A DNA stretch of 60,061 nucleotides, taken from an uncultured Thermoguttaceae bacterium. Its GTDB lineage: Bacteria; Planctomycetota; Planctomycetia; Pirellulales; Thermoguttaceae. The notes beneath the pieces are model-generated. The model saw nothing but the letters and a program-made list of their open reading frames with translations, made no database searches and was not told the origin of the DNA. Position 1 is the stretch's first letter. Each line of letters starts with the position of its first letter. The stretch spans positions 1 to 60,061 of the forward strand of contig CALIRO010000012.1 of assembly GCA_938042245.1 (NCBI GenBank). Reading direction: 5' to 3'. Made by a program: the position numbers and the translations under genes. Positions 40,423 through 51,278 of the stretch are shown here, piece by piece.

Positions 40423-43061
40423 CTATGGACCGGTAAGCTCTAGGTCGAAGCGGAATCGTTGCCTTAGCGGCTCGAAGGCAGGATCGGAAGGATCGATGCG
40501 CCACCGGATGCCGGAGGTGGCATAGTCCTGGTATTTCGGCGGAATTGCAGTAGCCCGAACCAAGACTACCGGAGCATCGGCCGGAACGCTTATCTGTTTG
40601 ATCTGTTGGCCGAGGGGGAACCGAAACACTCGCTTGTCCCCTTGGAAGGTCTCTTCGACTGGGGTGCCGGCTGGCAGCCAGGCTAAGATCTCGGCAATTT
40701 CCGCCGGATCGATCGGTTGAGTTCCTTCAGCTCTTGCTGCCTGGGACAGACCACTAAAACCCTTTCTACCGGCTACATTAAGAAGGTTACCGGTTCGACC
40801 AGATCGGGGTGTAGCCAGCGAGGCACGCAGTGCATCGGTTTCATGAGGAAGGGTCCCGGTTTGTTCGGAGTCGGGGGATTTTGGGCCCTCAGAAGATTTT
40901 CTTCCCGGACTGTCCGGCGTTATCAGCCGAACCAGATAATCCTTGGACGGCCGGATACGGACCCGGTATTGGGTACCGGCCGGTGCGCCGCCGGCCCGCT
41001 GGGGGGTGGCAAAGTGATACTGGCCTGTTAGCCCGGTGCAAAGTTCGGCGCACAGGCGGGGTTCGTCGGTCTGGAGTTCTACTACCGCTCCGATCACCGG
41101 CTTGCCATCCAGGCTTACTTGGCCATGGATCGGATAATATACCTCCCGGGTCGAAAAGGCCCAATAAAGGCCGATCATAGTTAGGATGAGCAGGGCGGCC
41201 ACCACCCGGTAGTCCCTCAGACCAGGCCGGACCGAGCCGTCCCGGAGGGCGTCCAATGGCGTTCGCCAGACCAAAGCCAGGCTTTCCGGCGTGTGCCGGT
41301 GCGGCCAGATCAGCGAAACTGCCCAGATGAAGAGCGACTCGGCTACAAAAAGGATAAAGGCCATGAAAAGGCCGTTGGTTTTTACAAAATCGGCCAGCCA
41401 GGGACTGGTGGCCTGGAGCGATCGGCCCAAAAGCAGCTCAAACAGGCCGAAGTTTTCCATCAGTTTTGCTCCGTAGATCATCATGCCCACTCCGGCGCCG
41501 CCAACGAGGGTCCATAGGGCGGCCCGTGCGGAGGTCCGCCGCCAAAACACCCCCCACAAAAACACCACCGCCGTCGGAGGCGCCACCACGGGGAATACAT
41601 CCACCATCGCTTGAAAAATCGTCTCCCCAAGCCGGGCGATCACCAACGACCAGCCCACCGCCACACACATGGCCAAGAAGGTAACAATCCGACCTACCCG
41701 TACCAATCGGCGTTCGGAAGCCTGTGGGTCGAACCGGCGGTAGATGTCGTAGCTTACCAGGGTGGCAATCGAGTTGAGGGAGCCGGAGACGGTGCTCATC
41801 AGGGCAGCTAACATGGCAGCAATGACCACGCCGCGCATGCCCGGCCAAAGCATGGTCTGGATCATGTGGGTGTAGGTGCGTTCGCTCATGGGCGAGCCGT
41901 CCGGCCGGGTCGGCAGCGGCGGCAATCCACCGTTTTCTACGCCTAGGTTGACCAACCCCAGACAGATCACCCCTGGCAAGACAAACAGGAAAACCGGCAA
42001 GATTTTAATAAAGCCGGCAAAAAGCGGCCCCATTCGGGCGTCATATTCGCTTTTGGCCCCTAAGACTCGCTGGACAATCGTCTGATCGGTGCACCAATAC
42101 CAGATGCCCAACACCGGATAGCCTAAAAACACGGCATACCAGGTGGTTTCGGTTGGATCGTTGCTGGCCCGGAGCATGGAGAGATTGACCGGATGGACCA
42201 GCTCGACCAGTCGGCCCCAGCCCCCAATCATCCACAAACCGATCGCCGTCAGGCACAAGGATCCCACCAGCAATACCACTGTTTGGATGGATTCGGTAAC
42301 CACCACGGCCAACAGTCCACCGACAATGGTGTAGATGGCTGTTACGCCGCAGAGGCCCAGGATCGTGAGCGCCCGGAAGCGCTCGGGCTGGTCCACGCCC
42401 AGCGTGGGCAGCAGCGTACCCTCCAACACAATGGCCCCGGTATGGAGCGAAAAACCGATATGGACCACAATGGCCGAGAAAATGGACAAAATGGCCAAAA
42501 ATTCCGGCTTCCCTGACTGTACCGACGTTCCATGAAATCAGGCAGAGTGGTAACCCCGGATCGGAGATAAAACGGAGCGAAAAACAGCGACAACACCACC
42601 AGGGTAAAAGCGGCCATCCATTCGTAGTTGCCATAGACTAGGCCGGAGGTATAGCCATTCTGGGCAAAACTCACTAGATGGATGGTCGAGATATTAGTGG
42701 CAAAAAGGGCCAGGCCAATCATCGGCCAACCAAGGGATTTGCCGGCCAGAAAGTAGTCGCTGCCCCGGGAACCTTTTCGCCGTAGGGCAGCCCAACACCC
42801 AAGCACCACGATCCCAAGCAAATACAGACCCACTACAGCCAAATCGAACCACGACAATTCCAGATCCGGCCCGATAGCCTGAGCCGGACTGGTTTCCGCC
42901 GCCCAACAGGTACTCTGCCTCCCTACTCCCGCCGCCAACCAGAAAAGCACACTGCTTAGCCGGAGGGATAAACGAAACCAGGCCTTCCCTTTTCGGCGCC
43001 ACCGGACCGGAAAAGATTGCCGATAATTCCGAACCTCTAAACCCAAAAAGCAACTTTCCAT
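40423..43061 (-). pseudogene. Sodium:solute symporter with C-terminal regulatory-like domain, frameshifted
   Basis: Two overlapping frames together encode one symporter of about 880 residues. The first (43061 to about 42498) gives the start of the SSS fold: 'DLAVVGLYLLGIVVLGCWAA', 'GSDYFLAGKSLGWPMIGLAL' and 'LPDFMERRYSQGSRNF'. The second (42498 to 40423) continues with 'LAILSIFSAIVVHIGFSLHT' and the remaining helices. A -1 shift is needed at a run of five T on the coding strand (42497-42501); a sixth T would restore one frame. The C-terminal 250 residues are soluble, with a carboxypeptidase-regulatory-like motif ('HGQVSLDGKPVIGAVVELQT'). It could be a sequencing error, a fresh mutation, or slippage: TTT preceded by T permits perfect P-site re-pairing. 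The N-terminal start is uncertain. Substrate probably a sugar or organic acid. Confidence 0.8.
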
Positions 43062-43525
43062 CGTGCTCGCCGTGCGAATACAAAGACAGCGATGTCTGAG
43101 CCTGGTGGGCCAGGCTATATGGACCTCTACTGTGCACAATAATTTTTCTACCCTAGCAAAAGATTCGGGCGCCGACAAGCAAATCTGCCTTTTAATCACA
43201 ATAGGCAATATCGCAGGCCAATTTGGACTAATAAGCAGCACTCCCAGAACTGGAGGAAAGTTTCTGAGGGAAAGAAAACCCTGTTGGAGCAACGAAGGAT
43301 GTGTCCCCAAGCCGGCCTGGAAAGAGGAGCAGAGCGTGTGAGAGTAAAAAACCAGATATTGGGCTGGGAAGAGGGTGAACGCGTAGGCGGGGGCATTAAA
43401 ACTGGCTAATAGCCAGAGGAACTCCTGAGGAAAAGGACTCACCCCGCGGTTCAAGCCTCCCTGTGGCCCGAAGGAGGAGTTGACGGAGCCTGCCTTCGAG
43501 GGGGGCTTTTGGAAACGGCCAGGGC

Positions 43526-44104
43526 TTACTCGGCGGCAGAGGCGGAGTTAGCAGAGCGGAGTTTAGCCCGGGCCTGGCTTAGGATGGGGCCGATGCTATT
43601 TTCCGGGATTCCGGTCGCTTGGGTGATCTCTTGGTATGATTTGCCTTCCAAGTGGAACATCCGGACCACTTGGGCTTCGACGCCGTCGAGTTGGTTGAGC
43701 AGACGTTCCACCTCTTCTCGGTTGGCCAAGGCGGCTTCGGGGGCTGGAGTCGAGGCGGCCGGTTCTGCTGCAGGCAGACTTTGCCCCAGGGTACTCTGGG
43801 CTTGCATGCTCACCAAGCGGCGGACCACAATCCGCCGAGCCACCACCGTCAAATAGGTGGCCAGACTCGATTGACCCCGAAAATGCCGCAAAATGGCAAA
43901 ATCATCCTTCAAGATTTGCAAAAAGACCTCCCCACACAGATCGTCTCGGTCTTCCGGCGAAAGCCGAATGCCCCGGGATTGGGCTGTGTGTTTAATTACA
44001 TGCAAAACCAAGCCCAAAAACCGGTCCACAAAGTCTTCCCAAGCCCGGGGTTTGCGCTTCAAGCAACGTTCCAAGAGGTTCCGGTCGATTTCCGACAAAG
44101 CCAC
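43526..44104 (-). CDS. Sigma-70 family (ECF-like) RNA polymerase sigma factor
   Basis: 192 residues. Region 2 is at about 20-100 ('WEDFVDRFLGLVLHVI', 'DRDDLCGEVFLQILKDDFAI', 'LATYLTVVARRIVVRRL'). An Ala/Pro-rich linker follows, and region 4 is at 130-185 ('LDGVEAQVVRMFHLEGKSYQ', 'EITQATGIPENSIGPILSQA'), so core binding and -10/-35 recognition modules are both present. It is a short planctomycete-type sigma factor. GTG start with GGGGGA ten bases upstream. No anti-sigma gene is adjacent, so the inducing signal is unknown; the downstream frameshifted symporter is 465 bases away. Confidence 0.9.
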   Translation of the reverse strand: MALSEIDRNLLERCLKRKPRAWEDFVDRFLGLVLHVIKHTAQSRGIRLSPEDRDDLCGEVFLQILKDDFAILRHFRGQSSLATYLTVVARRIVVRRLVSMQAQSTLGQSLPAAEPAASTPAPEAALANREEVERLLNQLDGVEAQVVRMFHLEGKSYQEITQATGIPENSIGPILSQARAKLRSANSASAAE

Positions 44105-44470
44105 GGCCTAGGTCCCCCGAGCTACAGATACCAAAACTTCCCCCCTTCGGTTGCTTACCGAGAGCAGCCTCTCCTGCTCTACTGGCCCTTCCCGATTGAT
44201 TTTAAACCACATGGCCAGTGAATGCAAGATAGTGATAGGAAAGAGCAATCCCCCTCAAAAGGGGGTTAACCGTCGCTTGGGTAACGATCCCGGACAGCGA
44301 AGGCGTGGCCATTGCACTCCAGAACATTCCCCTTTGTCCTCATTCGGGGGCATAAGCGAAATGGGTAGAACGGATCCCACACCAATAGGCTCGCCTTGTG
44401 AAAAAGTCAGGCCTTAGCTTGGAAAGTTCAGGGGGGGACAGGTGAGTTTTGAGAAGGGACTAAACCATAC
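44105..44470. other. Intergenic spacer upstream of the sigma factor
   Basis: 366 bp between two minus-strand genes, to the left of the second repeat array. AAAAGGGGGTTAACC near 44258 is the only notable word. No gene or clear promoter was found. Confidence 0.35.
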
Positions 44471-44606
44471 GTAACGTCGTCTATTTACACGGCGCCGGTG
44501 GAACGTCGTCTGTTCAGACGGCGGCTCAGTCTGGACACAGTAAGTTCCGGGACACAAGCCTAGACAGACTAACCTACATCACTCAGTCTGGATAGACTAA
44601 CCGACA
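44471..44606. repeat. 26-bp unit repeat array with palindromes, copy 2
   Basis: The minus strand reads GGAACTTACTGTG...TGAGCC (44523-44548), the 26-base equivalent of the units at 25976-26119. Next to it is CGTCTGTTCAGACG (44507-44520), a perfect 14-base palindrome. GTAACGTCGTCTA at 44471 and two AGACTAACC words (44566, 44594) continue the pattern. Orientation is opposite to copy 1. Confidence 0.7.
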
Positions 44607-44655
44607 GCGTGGTCTGTGGAAAGGGGGCCTCAGAGGGGTCTGGGGGGAGGGGTTT

Positions 44656-45906
44656 TTAGACCGGTTTTACAATGGAGACCAAAAAGACCGGGTTCAATGC
44701 TTGGAAGCGGATGCGTTCCAGTTGGTAGTTGCCCCGGGCGATATTGATCAGCCAGACTTTCACATCTAGGCCGTGGGCATGGAGCATGTGGTGTGTTTCG
44801 GCCAGGTTGTCGATACTGGAGATGGTGGCGACCAATCGGCCGCCTTTGCGGAGGCGTTGGTAAGCGGCATCCACCAGTCGGCAGATGCCTCGTCCGCTGC
44901 CGCCCACGAAGACCGCATCCGGATCCGGCAGGCTGGACCAAGCTTCCGGTGCCCGCCCTAAGACCGGAACCAGATTAGTTACCCCGAAGCGGCGGGCATT
45001 TTCGATGATGAGTTGGTGATCGTCTGGGTCCATTTCGATAGCATAGACGGTACCTTGGCGGGCAAGTTGCGCTGCCTCAATGGCTACCGATCCGCTGCCA
45101 GCCCCTACATCCCAGACAATGCTGGCTGGTCCTAGGTCCATCTCCGCCAAAGCAATGGCCCGGATTTCGGCCGGGGTCAAAAGACCTCGCTTGGGCTTGG
45201 ATTGCAAAAAGACCTCGTCCGGGTTGCCGAAGATACGTCGGCCGATTTGGTCGGAGGGTCGATCCGGCACGTGCGGCTTCCGGACTAAGACCATCACATT
45301 CAGCGGGGAAAATTCCTGGCCGACCAGCTCCCGCAGTTCCGCCCGGGTAACCCGTTCATTGGGAGCGCCCAGGTTTTCACAGACATAGGCGGTAAAATAG
45401 TCGATTTTTTGGTCCAGAAGGGTCTGGGCGACTACAGAAGGTGTATAAATGTCATTGGTAAAAAGGCCTACCTTTTCGGCTGTGCGGATGGCCTCCAGGA
45501 GTTGCTCCAACGGGTGGGTGGCCAGGTTGCTCAAGAAAGCGTCTTCCCAGCTTTCTTTCACGCGGGCAAAGGCCAACTGCATGGTGCTGACATGCGGCAC
45601 GACCTCGAAACGCTCTTTGCCCAGTTTGTCGCACAGATACCGGGCCAGGCCGTAAAAAAGCGGATCGCCCTCGGCCAGGACCACAATCCGTTTGGCAGGC
45701 GAGCGGGCGATTTCCTGCACAGCCGGTTCTAAATCCGGCCCGACGATCAACCGCGCTGCCCCGCTGGAAGGCACCAGGTCCAAAACATGCTTTTCCCCGA
45801 TGAGCAGGTCGGCCTGGGCCACCAACTGACGGGCAGTTTCCGTTAGCCCGCCCAATCCATCCTCGCCAATGCCCACAATATAGACCTTCATGGGCTGGTT
45901 CATCAT
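44656..45906 (-). CDS. cobL: Bifunctional precorrin-6Y methyltransferase/decarboxylase (CobL; CbiE-CbiT fusion)
   Basis: 416 residues. The N-terminal CbiE-type tetrapyrrole methylase is at 5-205 ('VYIVGIGEDGLGGLTETARQ', 'VVLAEGDPLFYGLARYL', 'LVGQEFSPLNVMVLV'). The C-terminal CbiT-type methyltransferase is at 215-400, with the SAM motif 'VWDVGAGSGSVAIEAAQLAR'. It methylates C5 and C15 of precorrin-6Y and decarboxylates the C12 acetate in cobalamin synthesis. AGGAGG lies four bases before the ATG, inside a small hairpin GGCCT-CAGG-AGGCC (about 45909-45922) that could limit initiation. No other cob or cbi gene is in the window, and no B12-box sequence was found in the 127-bp leader. The gene lies downstream of eno on the same strand. 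Confidence 0.93.
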   Translation of the reverse strand: MMNQPMKVYIVGIGEDGLGGLTETARQLVAQADLLIGEKHVLDLVPSSGAARLIVGPDLEPAVQEIARSPAKRIVVLAEGDPLFYGLARYLCDKLGKERFEVVPHVSTMQLAFARVKESWEDAFLSNLATHPLEQLLEAIRTAEKVGLFTNDIYTPSVVAQTLLDQKIDYFTAYVCENLGAPNERVTRAELRELVGQEFSPLNVMVLVRKPHVPDRPSDQIGRRIFGNPDEVFLQSKPKRGLLTPAEIRAIALAEMDLGPASIVWDVGAGSGSVAIEAAQLARQGTVYAIEMDPDDHQLIIENARRFGVTNLVPVLGRAPEAWSSLPDPDAVFVGGSGRGICRLVDAAYQRLRKGGRLVATISSIDNLAETHHMLHAHGLDVKVWLINIARGNYQLERIRFQALNPVFLVSIVKPV

Positions 45907-46023
45907 TCGGCCTCCTGAGGCCAGAGGAGAAATTCCCTCCGGAACGGGAAGAAACCCGGTGGCTTCGGCTCTCCGTTCTGGTTTCCCTCAGCAGCGTTCT
46001 GACCGGGATTTGGCTTATAGCAA

Positions 46024-47907
<1,884 letters not shown>

Positions 47908-49620
47908 TTAGAAGTTTACTGTTAGGCTCGCAAACCCTCCGTGCAAGATCAGATGGCCGTTATGGTCAATGTGTCCTACCTCAGGTAAATCCACCAGGTA
48001 AGCGGGGAATTGGTGGTCGGCCAGCCCCATGCCGGTGGCCACGATGGCCCGATACCCGATGGCTGCCGTCCAGCGTTTGGCAAAGTGCCATTCCACTCCC
48101 GCATCCAGTTGGGTCAGGAAGGAGAGGGTATCGGTTTTGGCTCGCACGGGGTAAGTTCCGCTCATCCCCGAGCCGGGCTGAGCACTGGCTGCTGTACCGT
48201 CTCCCCGATATACCTGGAAATCCAGTTGGATATGATTATTGTAAAGCCCCACCCGTGGGGTAAGGAAAATCCGCCAATTTCGGTGGACAAAGTAGGTCAT
48301 ATCCACCGTCAGTTGGGCGCCGATCAAGTCGTTTTTCAGTTCCTGATCGATGTAAGCTTCGTTTCGACCGCCCGCAGCCCCCCAACTGCCGCTCCGAAGC
48401 GAACCGAAAAGCAATTCCTCCTCAAAACGGAGCCACCGAGCGCCCAACCCCCAATGCAAATCCAACGGGAAATTCGGGTCGGCCAACCGGTGAAGCCGAA
48501 GGAAATTGATCTCTACATTATGAAATTCGTCCTGCCGAGTTAACCGATGTTCTCTCGCATTGTCAAATAAATCGGCCGCCATCGCCCAATCGCTGGCCGA
48601 CCGGTAAAACCATACGTACTCTAAATTGATCGGCGTACTGACGCCGTTGGGATGAGAAATTGCCGTCCGTCCCTCGAACGGCTCTAGGGTCCAATAGGCC
48701 GCTTCGATGGCCCAACTGCTGGTACACCCGAACCGTCGGCCAAACCGCACTTCCCCCCCCACCCGCCATGCCAGCCCAATATCATTGGTATGCATCAATT
48801 GGTTGGGGTTGTTGTTGGTTTCATAGCTGGTCCAGAACCGGTTGGGTTCATCCCGGCCCATCATGAAGACCATCACCCGGGCATACCAGGGGCACTCAGG
48901 TACCAGGAAGCCCCAGCAATAGCCTGGTTCTGCTTCGCATTCGGTACCGTTGAGGGCTTTGGCCAATGGGCTATCGGGGGTACCTACTCCCTCAAAAGTT
49001 GTGTTCTGCTCGGCCTCCCGAAGCATTTGATCCACCAGACTGGCCGATGTTTTCCCACCGAATGGACTGGCTTGATTGGACCGATTAGGGGTAGATGGTG
49101 GGATTGTTCCCCCCGGAAGGGAAGTGCTTTCTCCGCTCCAACCCCCCTCCGGAACCGTCCAACCAGGCCGACTCTGCACCGACGTGGGTGCTTCGGGTTC
49201 CACATAAGGCAACAGACTGCCCTGAGCCTCCGGATACCCTACCCCTGACGGCGCTTCCACCGGAGCGGCTTGGGCTAACCTACCGGCAGGCACTCCATAG
49301 GGCGTAGGTGCCTGGGCATATCGAGAGGCGCTCCGCTGCGGGCTTGGAACCGATCCGCCTATCGGCAACGTACCCAGGGGGCTATCAGCAAATGGCGCAG
49401 GGGGGTTACCCGAAGGCGGCAAAACTCCTCGGGGCGTGGCCGGCTCATAAGAGCCTGGCCCCATCGGCGCCACCCCAGGTAGCACCCGGCCTTGCATCGG
49501 CGCCGCTTCCGGGGGGGGAAATGGTATCAGTTCCGGCGCCCCGTATAAGCCGCTCTGACCCCAGGCTTCCGTTGCCCCTATCACCACCAGGATCCATACA
49601 CTCCCCAGGATCCTTCTCAT
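47908..49620 (-). CDS. BBP7-type outer-membrane beta-barrel protein
   Basis: 570 residues. Signal peptide at 1-22 ('ILGSVWILVVIGATEAWG'), then a Pro/Gly/Ala-rich region to about residue 230, and a C-terminal barrel domain. Barrel hallmarks are alternating aromatic/polar strands such as 'WRVGGEVRFGRRFG', 'WAIEAAYWTLEPFEG', 'NVEINFLRLHRL' and 'WRIFLTPRVGLYNNHI', and the chain ends in Phe ('FASLTVNF'), as outer-membrane proteins do. This matches the planctomycete BBP7 family, presumed outer-membrane barrels of unknown function. AAGGAG is seven bases before the ATG. The Pro-rich N-terminal half is variable in the family and may be surface- or periplasm-exposed. Confidence 0.85.
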   Translation of the reverse strand: MRRILGSVWILVVIGATEAWGQSGLYGAPELIPFPPPEAAPMQGRVLPGVAPMGPGSYEPATPRGVLPPSGNPPAPFADSPLGTLPIGGSVPSPQRSASRYAQAPTPYGVPAGRLAQAAPVEAPSGVGYPEAQGSLLPYVEPEAPTSVQSRPGWTVPEGGWSGESTSLPGGTIPPSTPNRSNQASPFGGKTSASLVDQMLREAEQNTTFEGVGTPDSPLAKALNGTECEAEPGYCWGFLVPECPWYARVMVFMMGRDEPNRFWTSYETNNNPNQLMHTNDIGLAWRVGGEVRFGRRFGCTSSWAIEAAYWTLEPFEGRTAISHPNGVSTPINLEYVWFYRSASDWAMAADLFDNAREHRLTRQDEFHNVEINFLRLHRLADPNFPLDLHWGLGARWLRFEEELLFGSLRSGSWGAAGGRNEAYIDQELKNDLIGAQLTVDMTYFVHRNWRIFLTPRVGLYNNHIQLDFQVYRGDGTAASAQPGSGMSGTYPVRAKTDTLSFLTQLDAGVEWHFAKRWTAAIGYRAIVATGMGLADHQFPAYLVDLPEVGHIDHNGHLILHGGFASLTVNF

Positions 49621-50208
49621 GGCCTAACTCCTTGGCTCTAAGCAGCTCCTTGGTGTAATGCAGTCCCCTAGTCCGGTTGGCTCATCGTGGGGACAATCAG
49701 CGGTCCCGGTTAACAGACGATGTTACAAAGGGCAAAGAATAGTTCTCCCCCCACAAAAGATCGTCTTGCTTGGTGGACACAATTCGCTGAATTCCCCCTT
49801 CCCTGCACCCCAAACCAACAAGCAATACCAGTCCAATCGGTGTTATTAATCATGTTTTGGCAAGTGGTTCGAGCGGCAAGCTCGGAAAAATCGGCATAAG
49901 CCGTACAACTACCAATTTAACCAATTTAGCCGACCGAATTGGCTTCCTGGCGCCAGGCGTCCACTATCCCTCCGTTTGACTTTTACCATTTTTGGAATAC
50001 TTCAGCCGAATGAAAAAATCCCCTACCTTTCCCGAGGAAGCTCCTATGGTGTCATTCCCTGGCAAACGGCGGGGGAGGATTCTTTGCGGCTGTTGTTTTT
50101 CCGGAACCTCCCGACAGTGCCATGTAGCCTCTTCGGAGGAGCCTGGATCGAGAGCTTTGGCAGGGATGACAAGGAAGAGCCCCCTTCGGTTGAATTGTTC
50201 CGAAGCCA
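49621..50208. other. Intergenic region with two repeat relics
   Basis: 590 bp between ParA and the BBP7 gene, both on the minus strand. It holds a likely relic of the 26-bp unit (minus strand GTAACATCGTCTGTTAACC, about 49708-49726), the direct repeat ACCAATTTA/ACCAATTTA (near 49910), and an end of the dispersed element, CTTCAGCCGAATGA (50000-50013). The minus-strand open frame through 50000-50200 carries a 'VIPAKA...GND' translation typical of intergenic repeats, not of a gene. Confidence 0.45.
49994..50190 (+). repeat. Diverged copy C of the dispersed structured repeat
   Basis: GGAATACTTCAGCCGAATGA (49994-50013) matches the reverse complement of the right end of copies A and B. Farther in, GTCATTCCC (50051-50059) resembles the CATTCCTGC hairpin arm. 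The remainder has drifted, so the outer boundary near the parA stop is approximate. Confidence 0.4.
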
Positions 50209-51012
50209 TCAACTGGCCGCCGGGGGCCCGCAGCGGAGCAATTCCTCGGCCAAAGCCCGGTAATCTTCGGCCCCTGGAGATTGAGGGGCGTATTGGAAGA
50301 TGGATTGGCCGAAACTGGGTGCCTCGGCCAGCCGAATGTTCCGCCGAATCCGGGTCTGGAAAATTCGTACCCCTGCCCAGGGGGAAGGTTTTTGCGCACT
50401 GGTGGCGAAAAACTCTTCGACGTCTTGGATAACCTCTTGAGCTAACCGGGTGGTGGCGTCGTACATACAGAAAACCACTCCGGTTACCCGAAGCGCGGGG
50501 TTGAGCCGACGCGCCACCAGATCGATCGTCTCTAACAGTTTCCCCAGGCCATGCAGGGCCAAGAAATGCGGCTGCAAGGGGATGATCAGTTCCCGGACGG
50601 CCGTCAGGGCATTCAGCGTCAGCACCCCCAATGACGGCGGACAATCCACCAGCAGATAATCTACCGGATGCTGGTCTTGCTGGAGTTTGTCTCGGAGGAT
50701 CATTTCCCGGCCGACGACCCCAGCCAGTTCCACCTCGGCAGCAGCCAGATCCAAATCCGACGGAACCACCCAAAACCCCGGATACACCTCCTGTCGGACT
50801 TCCGCCAACGTACAATCCCCAACCAGCACATCGTAGATCGAAGGGCGGTCGCCGCAGGGCTCAATGCCCACATGTAAGCTGGCATGAGCCTGTGGGTCCA
50901 GGTCGATCAGACAAACCCGCCGGCCCGTTTGCGCCAAGGCCACGCCCAGGTTGACCGCCGTGGTGGTTTTGCCCACCCCGCCTTTTTGATTGATCACGCC
51001 AATGGAACGCAT
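50209..51012 (-). CDS. ParA/Soj-family ATPase
   Basis: 267 residues. A deviant Walker A 'NQKGGVGKTTTAVNLGVALA' is at residues 8-27, followed by 'VCLIDLDPQAHASLHVG' and Walker B-like 'YLLVDCPPSLGVLTLNAL', with 'IIPLQPHFLALHGLGKLLET' as in Soj. ParA proteins are ATP-dependent dimers that bind DNA non-specifically and position chromosomes, plasmids or protein complexes. AAGGAG lies nine bases before the ATG. No ParB gene or parS sequence is next to it, and the neighbours are metabolic, so it may be an orphan positioning ATPase or a chromosomal Soj whose ParB is elsewhere. The C-terminus ('LLRCGPPAAS') is short. Confidence 0.9.
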   Translation of the reverse strand: MRSIGVINQKGGVGKTTTAVNLGVALAQTGRRVCLIDLDPQAHASLHVGIEPCGDRPSIYDVLVGDCTLAEVRQEVYPGFWVVPSDLDLAAAEVELAGVVGREMILRDKLQQDQHPVDYLLVDCPPSLGVLTLNALTAVRELIIPLQPHFLALHGLGKLLETIDLVARRLNPALRVTGVVFCMYDATTRLAQEVIQDVEEFFATSAQKPSPWAGVRIFQTRIRRNIRLAEAPSFGQSIFQYAPQSPGAEDYRALAEELLRCGPPAAS

Positions 51013-51278
51013 CCGTTCGGCTCCTTAAAAATCGGAGTGCTTTTTCTTCGCACGAAACTGCTCGCCTCTAGCCAGATGAAAACGTATAGTGGGTGTTTGC
51101 GGTTTTTGGCTGGGAAATCAGCTTTCCGCGCAGTCCCGGAGCTTTTGAGCCCCATGAGTCTTTGGGGAAATTCCGGGGAAAAAGCCATTATAAACCCCCT
51201 TGTCCCCGGGTGAGATTGGGGAGTAGAGTAATAGTTCGTGCGAGGCATTGAAGGAGTTTTTTTGAAAGGATCGGACAG

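Noticed and set aside
49964..50815. 283-codon minus-strand frame overlapping parA
   Set aside because: It is out of frame with parA, which has all ParA motifs; its tail is an intergenic repeat translation ('VIPAKA').
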